Of a stretch of 64,000 bases of DNA, positions 55,204-64,000 are shown in pieces (position 1 is the stretch's first letter; every line of letters begins with the position of its first letter). This stretch comes from Micropterix aruncella (lineage: Eukaryota; Arthropoda; Insecta; Lepidoptera; Micropterigidae). The stretch lies in assembly GCA_944548615.1 (NCBI GenBank), contig OX155955.1:13184027-13248026 (forward strand). The letters run 5' to 3'. The notes under the pieces are model-generated. The model worked only from the letters and a program-made list of their open reading frames with translations. It was not told the DNA's origin and ran no database searches. The translations under genes were made by a program, and so were the position numbers.

Positions 55204-56815
55204 AATTACAAAAAGTAAATCTAAATGACTGAAGAGTTTCAGGTTTAGCAAATAAAACAGATTTCTGTGAATCAAACTCTGATTTTCTTCCAAAAACCCA
55301 CAGAGTTGGAAAAAATGTCAGCAAGATCTTGCAACAAGGGCGGCTGCATCTACTTACTACCTAGTCCCTCTAGTAAAAAATACGTTGCGCAAAGGCAAAT
55401 GTATTTTATGACGCCAAAAATTTAACAGCATCAATGACAAATTGAAAAAAATACCAATATTGATGTTTAAATTTAAAATAAACAGATTGTTAATAGAATT
55501 TGGATACCCGCGTTTAGAAAATGAACTGCTACGAATTATAACATGAGGAAAAATCTTTGTATCAATGTATGTTAATTTTGTATTTATTTAGGTAATGCAT
55601 TTATTGTATCACGTAATGTACGGTGAATTTTATTACCTAAATCTATAAAAAATAATAATCAATGTTTGTTAATATAAAACCTTTATTTTTTCCTTTGTTT
55701 TCTCTGTTCTTTTTTTCTTTTTGAATTATATTAGTTTAATAATATTATTCATGTTTTTACACCATCTACATCGTGTGCATCTAGATGCATGCCTGAGAAA
55801 CCTCGTTAGATGTGCACAGCGCAATTTGGTACGTAAACCTTGTCAATTTTAAGCTGTTCTTTACAATGTATACATTCTTCTCTTCAGTAATACACGTAAC
55901 CACTTTGTACAAGTATTAAATAAAAAAATAAATTATCTTTTGCAAGGTCGAATTTATAAATTGACTACCGACATATGTCATAGACCTCAATTTCCACGAT
56001 AAGCCTTCGGTTCTTCTTCGAGTCTGCTATCGGCAGTCTAATGATGAATCTATGCCTATCTTATTAGTAGCAATTAGAGTTTATCACGTTGAAAAATCAA
56101 ACGACTACGCGGCGATGACTAGCCTATTTTTTGACTGATCGCTGTGGAGTAAACCTCTTTTTTGTCTAGTAAACAACAAAACGATTCTGCGGTCGATACA
56201 AAGAAGATCGCCGTCTTGCTCCGATGTACACAGTTTGATGACCTGTCGGTTGCCGTGCGCTACGGGATGTTACTATTTTTACGAAATATTAATAATAGCA
56301 CAGCCACCCAGAAATAACGCCATCGTTAGTCGGTATCATTGGTGAGACGACCGTGTAGCTACGCGTAAAATGAGGTGTGGTGATATTAGTATCATTAATG
56401 ACAGATACAGTAAAAGTGAAAACAGGAAATTTCACAGCTGTAAGAGAGTTAGATTCACGCCGGAACTGTTTAGATTCTGTCACAGTTTTCTAAAACACGT
56501 GAGAGGCTATGAAATCAAAGACTATCGCGGTTGATTTGGCAATATAAAAAAATAAACATATTAGACTACTCAGAAACCTCTTATAAGAATTCAATTTTAA
56601 AAAATCTAGAGTCTAGATAGATGATCACAAAACATTTTAATCACTTTATATAGAATTTGTTTACCATCTCAGATACTTATTCGATCTGTCACGCTTAAAT
56701 GAAAGATAGAATGATCGTGATCTGGTCGGTTTCTGTGTTTCGTATGTATTGTATTGGATAGTGTGTGTGTCTCGTAGTCGGGTGCTACAAATTTTACGCG
56801 GTAAATCTGTTGACC
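55204..56815. other. AT-rich stretch, no gene seen
   Basis: No family signature. The short frames here lack motifs. Confidence 0.45.
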
Positions 56816-56819
56816 ACCT

Positions 56820-57309
56820 GCCTACCGTGAAGTGAACGTTAAGACTTTGTGGACAATACAATCCACAGACAAGCTACGCCAACAACCTGTGAGAGTCCAG
56901 CGCCTTACAACGAGGCACTGGACAGTGCAACCCAGCGCAGCGCCCATAATATCAGATTTGGATGAATTACTCCATCCTTCTGTCTGTACGTCTCCAAACT
57001 CCCCCGGTCATTCGCCGGAGTGCGGCAGCAGGTTGACACAGCACGATGCGCAAACCGGCCAGTTCCGCCCGAGGTATTCTCTCGGATCAGTCTGATCACA
57101 ACTGTCCTCGACTGCAGGATGCAGCCGCTGGCAGAGTTCACAGCGACCTGCGACCACAGTTCCAGGAAAACTTCCTCTTCGGACACAGACAGCCATCAGC
57201 ATCATGTGCAAGCTTGATGGAACCATTAGGACCCTCTACTCAATATGTGAATATCAAAGTCAGGGGTATAGACCTGAAAATTCCGTTCGTTAGCAAAGAG
57301 GACATTTAG
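56820..57309 (+). other. GC-rich segment with overlapping open frames, unassigned
   Basis: Composition changes abruptly to balanced GC. Plus frames 56832-57095 and 57046-57309 and minus frames 56905-57226 are all open, so coding strand and frame are undecided. The second plus frame ends PSTQYVNIKVRGIDLKIPFV and SKEDI before a TAG, which looks protein-like. It directly precedes the inverted arm at 57306. It may be a host exon or a captured gene fragment. Confidence 0.2.
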
Positions 57310-57792
57310 CCCTCTTGTCCGCACACGCTTTTTCGCCGTGAAAACCTACGGTTAATTCGTTTGTTTGTTTGTTTGTTTATACTCTTTATTGTGAAACTTT
57401 ACAATGGGCGGGTATATTGTCATACGATAATCTCTTCCAACCAACCCTACTATAAGGTGTTTATAAGTATGTGTGCGTGTAGCATGTATGCAAGTGTGTG
57501 TCTCGTTATTGCATTCGATCGACAGAATTGAAGTGCAATTCCGTTAATTTCATCCCAACGGAAAATGGTAACCCAGCCGGGAATCGAACCCGTAACCTTA
57601 CGATGTAAGATCAGGCGACCTAACCACAGGCTGTCGGCGGGCCGTCCTTGGAGGCGCGGTCATCAGTGTTGTATGAAAAACGGACGGCACCGCCGCCGTG
57701 TCCGTGGACAAGCTTCCATACAACACTGACGACCATGCCTAGACACGGCGAATTAACCGTAGATTTTCACGACAAAAAAACGTGTGTGGACA
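57306..57792. repeat. Inverted duplication split by a SINE
   Basis: CTCTTGTCCGCACACGCTTT followed by TTCGCCGTGAAAACCTACGG (57312-57351) is inverted at 57745-57787 as GAATTAACCGTAGATTTTCA and CGACAAAAAAACGTGTGTGG. Between them are the SINE (57358-57640) and a smaller stem, GTCATCAGTGTTGTATG (57659-57675) against CATACAACACTGACGAC (57717-57733). Confidence 0.6.
57358..57640 (-). mobile_element. tRNA-derived SINE, minus strand, intact B box
   Basis: On the minus strand the head contains an A-box-like TGTGGTTAGG (57619-57628) and a perfect B box GGTTCGATTCC (57580-57590). The body matches the SINE at 43515-43790, and the 3' end is an AAAC tandem tail (57358-57378). Polymerase III transcription is possible in principle from the intact B box. 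The A box is degenerate. Confidence 0.82.
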
Positions 57793-57860
57793 AGAGCCCG
57801 ATGCAGGCAAACATCCACGTGGCTGAGAAACCCAGGCCGTGTTTGAGCTGTTCCAAGTAG
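57745..57860 (+). pseudogene. Zinc-finger-like fragment, weak
   Basis: The frame ending at 57860 reads DKKTCVDKSPMQANIHVAEK then PRPCLSCSK. The spacing resembles a C2H2 finger end plus linker (..K...KS.MQ.HI..H..EKP..C..C.K), but the first Cys pair and one His are missing. It overlaps the inverted arm. Low confidence that it ever encoded a finger. Confidence 0.2.
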
Positions 57861-58470
57861 TAGTCTATAAAATGAGCCAAAGATCGTTAGCGAACTTTTA
57901 TGAGTGCCTTTTGTTGTCCAGATTTCTATCTCCCACAATAATGAGTCCGATAAAGATTTAAATTGATATTGTTATTTCGCGTGAAATCTTAAAAGATTAT
58001 ACGAAGTAAGAACCTCACCTTGATATATATTTGACGTTTTATTGCCGCTTATGGCGACATTTGGCATTAATAATAAATGTTCGAAGAATTTTATGGAACC
58101 ACAGAAGGCTCTAAACACTGTTATAGTTAACAATAATAAACAGGTCGATGTGGTAAGAAACTCACGGTGCCAGAATACCAGGAATTGAACAATGCTCCAA
58201 CTTTCATTTATAAACATAGGCTGTTGTACATTGTCAGAAAAACAGCATTAGCGGATCGCTTATCGATTGAACAAGATTTAAGACAGTACTACACAACATA
58301 CGCAACGCATTATGACATCTGAACCCTTACATTTTCAGGAAAACAGATGACTTTGAAACATACTTACCATACACAACGCTGTCACACGCGTCGAATTGCG
58401 ATCTCCAGATCGTCGCGGAAAGATGGAGGGGATGACGGTACGCCGTCCCACGCGTAAGAACAGTGTGTTC
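57861..58470. other. No gene recognised
   Basis: Mixed AT-rich DNA with a GC-richer patch at about 58380-58450. No family signature. Confidence 0.4.
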
Positions 58471-58474
58471 TTAA

Positions 58475-59065
58475 GGCGACATGAGACCTCAGAAAAATAT
58501 CCGAAATAGGCGCACACGCGTAAAAATAGGCGGGGTCAATTAGGTAGGGCTTGACCAATAAAAAACCAGCGTTGACGAAGCGTCAAGCGCAGATTCTACG
58601 TCCGCTCGCGCCGGCTACTAGGCGCATACTAAATGCTCTATCGTAGCGCTAGCACAGAATAACTATCTTTACGCAGTGGTGGTATAAGGGTGTTAATGGA
58701 AAAGCATATTTAGCGTAACTCTCAGTGCGCTCTCACGTTTTAATTAATTGTAATTAATTTAGGGCCTAAATAAAAAATGTGGCTAAGTGCTGCCCTAGAG
58801 CATTAACCAGTCAATATTATGAAATTATAATAAAACACACTCACCGCTTACATTGTAGGAGTAAACGCGCCTGAAAGTTTTCGAAGTCAGTTTAAAGCCT
58901 TAATGTCCTAGGCGATGAGCAACTTCTTTGGGTCCAAATTTTAAATTGGTTTCTTATCGACGGATTCACTTACAAACTTTTTTGAATTAATGCTTATTAT
59001 GTTTTTCAAAAAACTCATAAAACTAAAATTCTTCAGATATGGTCGTTCTCAGGTATCATGTCGCC
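58475..59065. mobile_element. 591-bp TTAA-type non-autonomous element
   Basis: The left end GGCGACATGAGACCTCAGA follows TTAA (58471-58474). The right end inverted is GGCGACATGATACCTGAGA and is followed by TTGA (59066-59069), a decayed TTAA. The ends match over about 18 bp with few changes. No coding. Superfamily (piggyBac) inferred from the target site. Confidence 0.65.
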
Positions 59066-59138
59066 TTGAGAAGTTATGTTCAAAAACTTATATTGGTTAC
59101 CGAAAAAAATATTTAAACAAATTCAACGGTTTTGATTC

Positions 59139-59429
59139 ATGACATGGCAGTTTGTAAAAAATATCCAACCTTATCTAGGCCCCATAAAGCCAATGCCCTT
59201 TACTCCATCATATCTCAATATTTACGATAATTTGCACGTGGAGCCGATGGACCGTGTGGCAAGTTTGGACGTAGCAGATCGTGCGCTACAACGATCTCTC
59301 GTGAAGCGAATCGTAAATCACTGCACAGCGACGGAATTGCCTTTAAACCGCATTACACAGAGCGGTCGTACTTTGTTCACCTCTCCCTCGAATAGTTCCG
59401 CCGAACAAAACGAGGCAGTCGGAAAATAA
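59139..59429 (+). CDS. 96-codon open frame, unassigned
   Basis: Frame with ATG begins MTWQFVKNIQPYLGPIKPMP and continues to SPSNSSAEQNEAVGK. Residue composition is balanced and includes Trp, Cys and Met, and the surrounding DNA is more GC-rich than average. No motif recognised. No opposing long frame overlaps it, which favours it slightly over random frames. It could be a real exon or part of an unidentified element. Confidence 0.2.
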   Translation: MTWQFVKNIQPYLGPIKPMPFTPSYLNIYDNLHVEPMDRVASLDVADRALQRSLVKRIVNHCTATELPLNRITQSGRTLFTSPSNSSAEQNEAVGK

Positions 59430-59710
59430 CTCTCGCTTATTCTGGTCGAGAAAAGCTCCTGATTGTAGCTATAAAGCGGTCATTACTTGCCGTCGCTACA
59501 AATAAATAATATATATACATTATACGGGGGGCGCTAAAAAATGGGAGTAACAAACTCTTTGGAATTATATAAAAAATAATATTGGCAGACACAGCTAATA
59601 ATGTTATTAATGTTATTATGTTCTATTAATGTTATTATGTTCTAAAACACAAAAACTGATTTTCTTTTGTTTTAATAAAATAAATCAATAGTTTAAGAAA
59701 AAAACACTAA
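59430..59710. other. No gene recognised
   Basis: AT-rich. A short direct duplication TTATTAATGTTATTATGTTC lies near 59598-59645. Confidence 0.4.
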
Positions 59711-59715
59711 AAACA

Positions 59716-59860
59716 CGCTTTGCGGCCAACTATACGACGACGCGGCCACCTATACGCGCCAACTATACGACACCATTAATTGTAGTACTTTCCACGACTT
59801 TCGCGGCCAACTATACGACACCATTACTTGTAGTACTTTCCACGCACCATTACATCTACA
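59716..59860 (+). repeat. Local degenerate tandem repeat
   Basis: CGCGGCCAACTATACGACAC followed by CATTACTTGTAGTACTTTCC ACG recurs with variations (starts near 59719, 59756 and 59797), and shorter CACCATTAC units continue to about 59890. The period is roughly 40-65 bp. It may be a minisatellite. Confidence 0.5.
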
Positions 59861-60198
59861 TTACTTGGTATGCGCACCATTACTTCGCACCAACCAAAGT
59901 TCATTCGAAGACTTTTCTAACAAGTCCAAACACAGCTATGATAGGATGTTCCATCATGAAGTTCCAGTTCATATCTTCCGACTCCATCATCAGATCAGTT
60001 CGACAGTACCATATTATTGTATTGTCATCAGAACTACAAACAGCTGCCAATTTTCATGACGCTACGATCCTTGGAAGATGGTTAAATTAATTACCTTAGA
60101 TTCCATTACATATTATAGTTACATACAGGTCGACCTAATAAAAGTGTTAAAAAGAAACCTTCGGGGTTGATGCTCCCCTATATTCTACGGTTGCATGT

Positions 60199-61012
60199 TG
60201 GTGTGCTGAGTTTAGGCGTGAACGAACTTCAACTAACGATGACCCTCGCTCGGGTCACCCTACGACGGCAGTCAGTGAAGAAATGGTTAAAAAAGTGGAA
60301 AAATATGTTTCGGCGGATCGTCATGTCACGGTTTGTTTTATTGCTGAATCAGATGAAAAAGGTATCCGCACGCTGGGTACCCTAGAACGCACGAGTAAAT
60401 TCCGTTTGTTTACTCATGTGCCTAGAATGCTTACGGACGCGTAGAAAAACTAGACTGAAGATTTCGCAACGATATTAGCATTTGTTACATCGGGATCCTG
60501 ACCTGTTTAGGCTCGATTCATAGATACAGATAAAACATGGCTTCATCGTTACGATGCTGAAACCAAACAACAGCCCAACAATACACAAAACAACATCCAT
60601 ACAACAGAAAACGACAATCAACTTCAACTCCTAATAAATTCAATGCTTCCATTTGCCGGTAAGATCATGGGCTCTCTTTTCTGGTACAGTAGAGGAGTCG
60701 TGATGATTTAATACCTTGATCATGGAGCTACTATAACGAAGAAATAGCGAAACGAAATACGTGAAAAACGAAGAAGCAAAATCGCTAAAATTCTTTCGAT
60801 TCGCAAGTCCACAATTGCGATGGCTGCCATTGAAGAAGCTGGCTTTGACGTACTGGAACATCCTCCATACTCACCGGCCCTCACCCCTATAGATTTCTAT
60901 CTATTTCCGATAATAAAGGAACATCTGAGAGGTCTAAAATTTAAAGCTGATCACGCGGTAGTCGCCGAAATGCAGGATTTTTTAGGTGATCAGGACGAAA
61001 GGTTTTTAGGAT
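60199..61012 (+). pseudogene. Mariner-family transposase pseudogene
   Basis: The first part reads in one frame for 81 codons: WCAEFRRERTSTNDDPRSGH, PTTAVSEEMVKKVEKYVSAD, RHVTVCFIAESDEKG and RMLTDA before a stop. Then come TDKTWLHRYDAETKQQ (first catalytic Asp), AGKIMGSLFW and IEEAGFDVLEHPPYSPALTP with IDFYLFPIIKEHLRGLKF (third Asp). The second catalytic block is missing where HxDNA is expected, and the 60575-60640 segment does not align to mariner. DPRSG.P, AGKVM...FW and HPPYSP.L.P.D.YLFP are mariner-family hallmarks. Subfamily not assigned. Terminal repeats were not convincingly found. Confidence 0.75.
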
Positions 61013-61079
61013 AGATATATGTTTTGAGAAAAATAAAAGAACATTCAATAAAAGTCGACTTCCTCATACTCATTAACAT

Positions 61080-61655
61080 TTTTAAGCTATTGCATAGCTT
61101 TTATCGCGGGCCTAGGCCCGCGCGGCGACCGAATGAAGAAATTTCTTAACGAAAATTAATGATTTTAAACTGATAATTCCGTCTAAACGAGTACTGCTTA
61201 CGATTCGAAAAAAATATATGTTAAACAAGAACATTTTCCTAATATTCTTAGCTTTGCATATTTTAGATTTTGTTTATATTACATAGTGTAATTAATTTGT
61301 GAAATTAGGTCTAACCGAACACAAAAACGACTACTACGCAAATACTATCTGGCGTATTATTATGAAACCTGCACCATTTTAAAGATAATATAATTATCTA
61401 TCTTTTTATCTACGAATTTTTTCGAATAATTCGGTTTTTTTGCTTTATTGAATAAAAAATTCGTGCGCGGCGCTCTATCGAAAGACGTTTAAATTATTCC
61501 GAATCATTTGCTTCCGCAGCCGCAAATGATTCGGAATAATTTCAACGTTTTCCGATAGAGCGTAGTTATCTGATATCAGAAAAAATAAAATAAATAAATA
61601 ATTATAATTGCATAAGTTGTTAAAAATGCTATGCAATAGCTTTACCGTGGCAGTC
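61080..61655. mobile_element. Element bracketed by inverted GCTATTGCATAGC motifs
   Basis: AAGCTATTGCATAGCTTTTA (61084-61103) on the left and the inverted AAAGCTATTGCATAGCATTT on the right (ending about 61646) form matching ends. Just inside the left end is the perfect 18-bp palindrome CGCGGGCCTAGGCCCGCG (61106-61123). The right end is followed by the small stem GTGGCAGTCCCCGAGTGCCAC. The interior holds a long hairpin (next entry). No coding. Not a family I recognise. Confidence 0.5.
61470..61563. ncRNA. Long near-perfect hairpin, candidate small-RNA precursor or element core
   Basis: The 5' arm CGCTCTATCGAAAGACGTTT, AAATTATTCCGAATCATTTGC pairs with the 3' arm, GCAAATGATTCGGAATAATTT then CAACGTTTTCCGATAGAGCG, across a 10-nt loop; only a few of about 41 positions mismatch. 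The size and shape (~94 nt, a few internal mismatches) are compatible with an animal pre-miRNA. A position inside a repeat-like element makes a MITE-derived hairpin at least as likely. Confidence 0.35.
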
Positions 61656-62460
61656 CCCGAGTGCCACACGTATTTTTTTTTATTGAACGTCGTAGTATAG
61701 TCTATCATTTAAATAAATTATATAGTATTCGTCATATTCGAGGGTGAAAATCAGAGTATTTCAAACGTTGGTTTCGCCATTCGTCAAATTTTAATAATGT
61801 ACGCATTAAGTTTTCCTGTTTCTTAAAAAAATCGCTTTAGCAGATTTGGACTTGTCTTTCACTCCGTGATTTTTATGGCATTTTTACTGTAAATATAACA
61901 GTTCTTTCGCATGTATTCTATTTTTAATTCGTCATTAAATTAAGTCACTTTCTGCGGAAATACGACTTTTTAATTTGAGGAAAAATGGTTGTTTTCGAAA
62001 TTTTCTTGAATTTTCGGGTGATTTGAAATCTGTCCGATTTTGACTAATTTCGACTACGGCAACACTGTTTAGTTAGTGTGATGGCAACAGAGTTTGCATC
62101 AAGAGGGAGATTGAGGGCGGATTGGGGGTGGGGGGAGGGGGGGTTAGGGTTTGACGGGGGGGTTTGCTGCTTGCCGGAAAAGTCTTAGAGTGACACAACC
62201 GTGTTTTTTTATTTATTCAAGTACGGAAAACTAAAAAGGCTGGTTGTTAACGGCCATAATAAATGAGATTTTATGGGTGCGATCGAGGTGGCTGACTTAC
62301 TGACATAATTACCTGTCTCTATAGTAGGAGTTGAGCCTAACGCGAGCCTGCGGTTGAATGAAAATGGACAGGTTGCCTATTAATGGCCTGTCGCCGACCG
62401 TCCAGTCCACTGTCGCGTAAACATTCCGATAGAGGTGAATAAAATATCGATCCTGACCCA
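61656..62460. other. No gene; short repeat Y remnant
   Basis: Mostly AT-rich. A G-rich run occurs at about 62120-62165. GCCGGAAAAGTCTTAGAGTG then ACACAACCG (62173-62203) matches the terminal block of repeat Y in minus orientation. Confidence 0.4.
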
Positions 62461-62697
62461 ATGAAGAGCAGCTTCCACGGTCCGCCCGCGTCTGCTCGGA
62501 CCGAAGAACCGGTTCGACGCGGCCCACAACACAAAGTCGTTTTGAGACCACGCGACCAGATTCTGGTGGGAGGAGAGCGAGGCGCGGATCCGCGGACTCT
62601 ATACCGGCTTAGCGTACCGGAGGGCACAACAAATATGTGCCTTAGTGTATCATTCATGTATTCAATTTTACTATTCAAAGTAGGAGTAAAGAAATAA
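62461..62697 (+). other. GC-rich segment with opposing open frames, unassigned
   Basis: A plus frame (78 aa) and two minus frames (62309-62551, 62337-62678) overlap in a GC-rich patch, the pattern of composition-driven open frames. None has a recognised motif. Confidence 0.2.
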
Positions 62698-62725
62698 TTA
62701 TAGACGAAGGAAACATAAGTTGAAC

Positions 62726-63825
62726 CAGTGGCGTGCCCAGGGTTCGTAAATAGGGCAAGCCCGACATACCTTTTTGTGTTTTTTTACGCTTTTTATAGTA
62801 AAAAAGTGGTACCTCTTTACTCTTTAATCTTCAGTTTGAAATTTACTGCTTGGGTCGTACATTCAATAAAGCACACTGAAGGCATGCTACTGCAAGACAG
62901 AATTTAACATATACTTATCAGCAGTCGCATACCTCTAGTGGCTTTAAAGGACTCTCTTGCGTCGTTGCGTCTCAAACGAGGTGCTGAGTTATTTTGTAGA
63001 TTGTTTTCATAAATTTGATCAAATTCATATTGAAATTCAACACGTAACCAAGTCTGAAATTCCTTTATTTTGTTTTTCTTCATTAATTCCTATAACCCAC
63101 ATCGACTTGTGATTTTTGAAGAATGTTGTACAAGCTCTCAGCTTTTTCAAAAATTCGGCGGAAAACAAGGTGAAAAAATTTAAATGGAATGATCGCATCG
63201 AGTTTTCAAAATTCTCCGCTGCTAAAACCGTATCCCCGTCCCAGTCCTGCGGGTTGTTACATATGTCAGAAAACAAAATAATAAGAATACATTACTGACC
63301 ACAAAGGACAATTTCCTCCATATTTTATCAGGCACTAAAAACCACAAATCAATTGAAATTACACAATAAAAAATTAGCCCGACGTCACTAGCACATTTAA
63401 ATCCAAACTAATTATAATGAAGTCGCGCTTTCTGTTGACACGTTCGCATTCACAGTTCGCATTCAACGTCATGGCTAAGCAAGCCCGGCTTAACTCCCGA
63501 TACAAAAGTTGTATATAGACATATATTGTTTAGCGTAATTTGCCACAGGTGCGAATGAGAGGAACACTGATTTTGAAAGCCGCATTGAAAGCCCAATATG
63601 TGCGAGTGAAACAGCAATCGCGCCCTGTCGATAATTATCGCACCTGTCGATAACAGTTTTTTTCTCGCGTGGAGCGAGCTGTGCGCGTTAGATGGCAGTA
63701 GTAGCGCTAGCAAAATAATTTATTTAATTGTTTTTTTTACGAATTGTGTTATTAATTTATTTAATCGTTAATTTGGAAGTATAGGCAAGCCAGGCTTTTC
63801 GGCTTATATGAAGAGACCGCCACTG
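62726..63825. mobile_element. 1.1-kb hAT-type element with perfect 8-bp TSD
   Basis: AGTTGAAC is duplicated exactly at 62718-62725 and 63826-63833. The ends are CAGTGGCGTGCCCAGGGTTC (left) and, inverted, CAGTGGCGGTCTCTTCATAT (right), with a further shared GGCAAGCC block inside. CAGTGGCG ends plus an 8-bp duplication are a hAT signature. A minus-strand transposase-like remnant lies inside. Exact TSD identity suggests a relatively recent insertion. Confidence 0.85.
63037..63276 (-). pseudogene. hAT (ZMYM-like) transposase fragment
   Basis: The minus frame contains FSDICNNPQDWDGDTVLAAE, NFENSMRSFHLNFFTLF and KSMWVIGINEE. The I.NNP..WD.DT...A..F......F.FNFF..(F) arrangement resembles the middle of hAT-superfamily transposases related to zinc-finger MYM-type proteins. 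About 80 codons remain, with a frame change toward the end. The catalytic residues and the dimerisation domain are not visible. Confidence 0.5.
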
Positions 63826-63890
63826 AGTTGAACCATTGATTATATAGCGTATTAGATTGCACAACGTCGTACTACAATTTGGCAATCAGC

Positions 63891-64000
63891 TCAGGAATTC
63901 TGAACTGGCGCGATGGCTATACGATGCGTCAACGTGACACGACATTGAATTCGATATCGCCCTCGATCCGACGACTTGAATGATTCTGTTTCAGAATCAT
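63891..64000 (+). mobile_element. Left half of an ATTCTGAA inverted-repeat element, cut by window end
   Basis: GGAATTCTGAAC, ACGATGCGTCAACGTGACAC, TTCGATATCG, ATCCGACGACTTGA and TCTGTTTCAGAATC follow the same order as the left part of 37573-38112, so it is a second copy of that family running off the window. Confidence 0.55.

Noticed and set aside
57580..57640. tRNA gene on the minus strand
   Set aside because: A and B boxes are present, but the sequence lacks a complete cloverleaf and continues into a shared body and AAAC tail found also at 43515; it is a SINE head.
62309..62697. Three overlapping frames on both strands as a gene
   Set aside because: Simultaneous open frames on both strands in a GC-rich patch indicate composition rather than coding; no motif.

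Overview
This is an AT-rich animal nuclear window with no convincing intact host gene. Nearly everything recognisable is transposable-element debris, and the combination points to an insect, most likely a moth or butterfly. The evidence is: a mariner relic resembling the cecropia type; Helitrons with A^TC...CTAG^T ends; tRNA-headed SINEs; many 5'-truncated non-LTR retrotransposons with AATA, GAAT, TTGAA or GAT tails; and TTAA-flanked, 8-bp-TSD and TA-flanked non-autonomous DNA elements. The order is inferred from element types only, not from a gene marker.

Layout. 1-9 kb: LINE fragments, four copies of a dispersed repeat (called Y here), one copy of a CpG-rich unidentified repeat (called X), and two candidate exons (1115-1221 minus, 3703-3811 plus). 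9.96-27.43 kb: one ~8.5-8.9 kb sequence present twice in direct orientation (9959-18812 and 19013-27429), separated by exactly 200 N. The left contig ends inside what the right contig continues, and the right contig starts inside what the left one already contains. This is the dovetail expected from two allelic contigs that were not merged, so the duplication is probably an assembly artefact. Each copy carries a different TTAA insertion that is absent from the other. 27.5-31 kb: a LINE tail inside a long inverted repeat, a 266-bp MITE and a mariner relic. 31-40 kb: three X copies (one split by a minus-strand LINE), two hAT-type MITEs with 8-bp TSDs, and other inverted-repeat elements. 40-48.8 kb: a Helitron-rich stretch (two with both ends, one or two with a 3' end only), a SINE and a mariner relic. 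49.3-52.5 kb: a nested stack in which X is broken by a piggyBac-type relic and then by a non-LTR element holding the longest reading frame of the window (470 aa, reverse transcriptase). 52.5-64 kb: more LINE, mariner, SINE, foldback and hAT remnants. The last is a 1.1-kb hAT-type element with a perfect 8-bp TSD.

None of the genes form a pathway or operon. The window reads as an intergenic or intronic transposon graveyard. The least explained items are the X family, the long near-perfect hairpin near 61.5 kb, the foldback at 54.4-55.2 kb and the small candidate exons. All family assignments were made by eye from translated motifs and terminal structures, without database searches.
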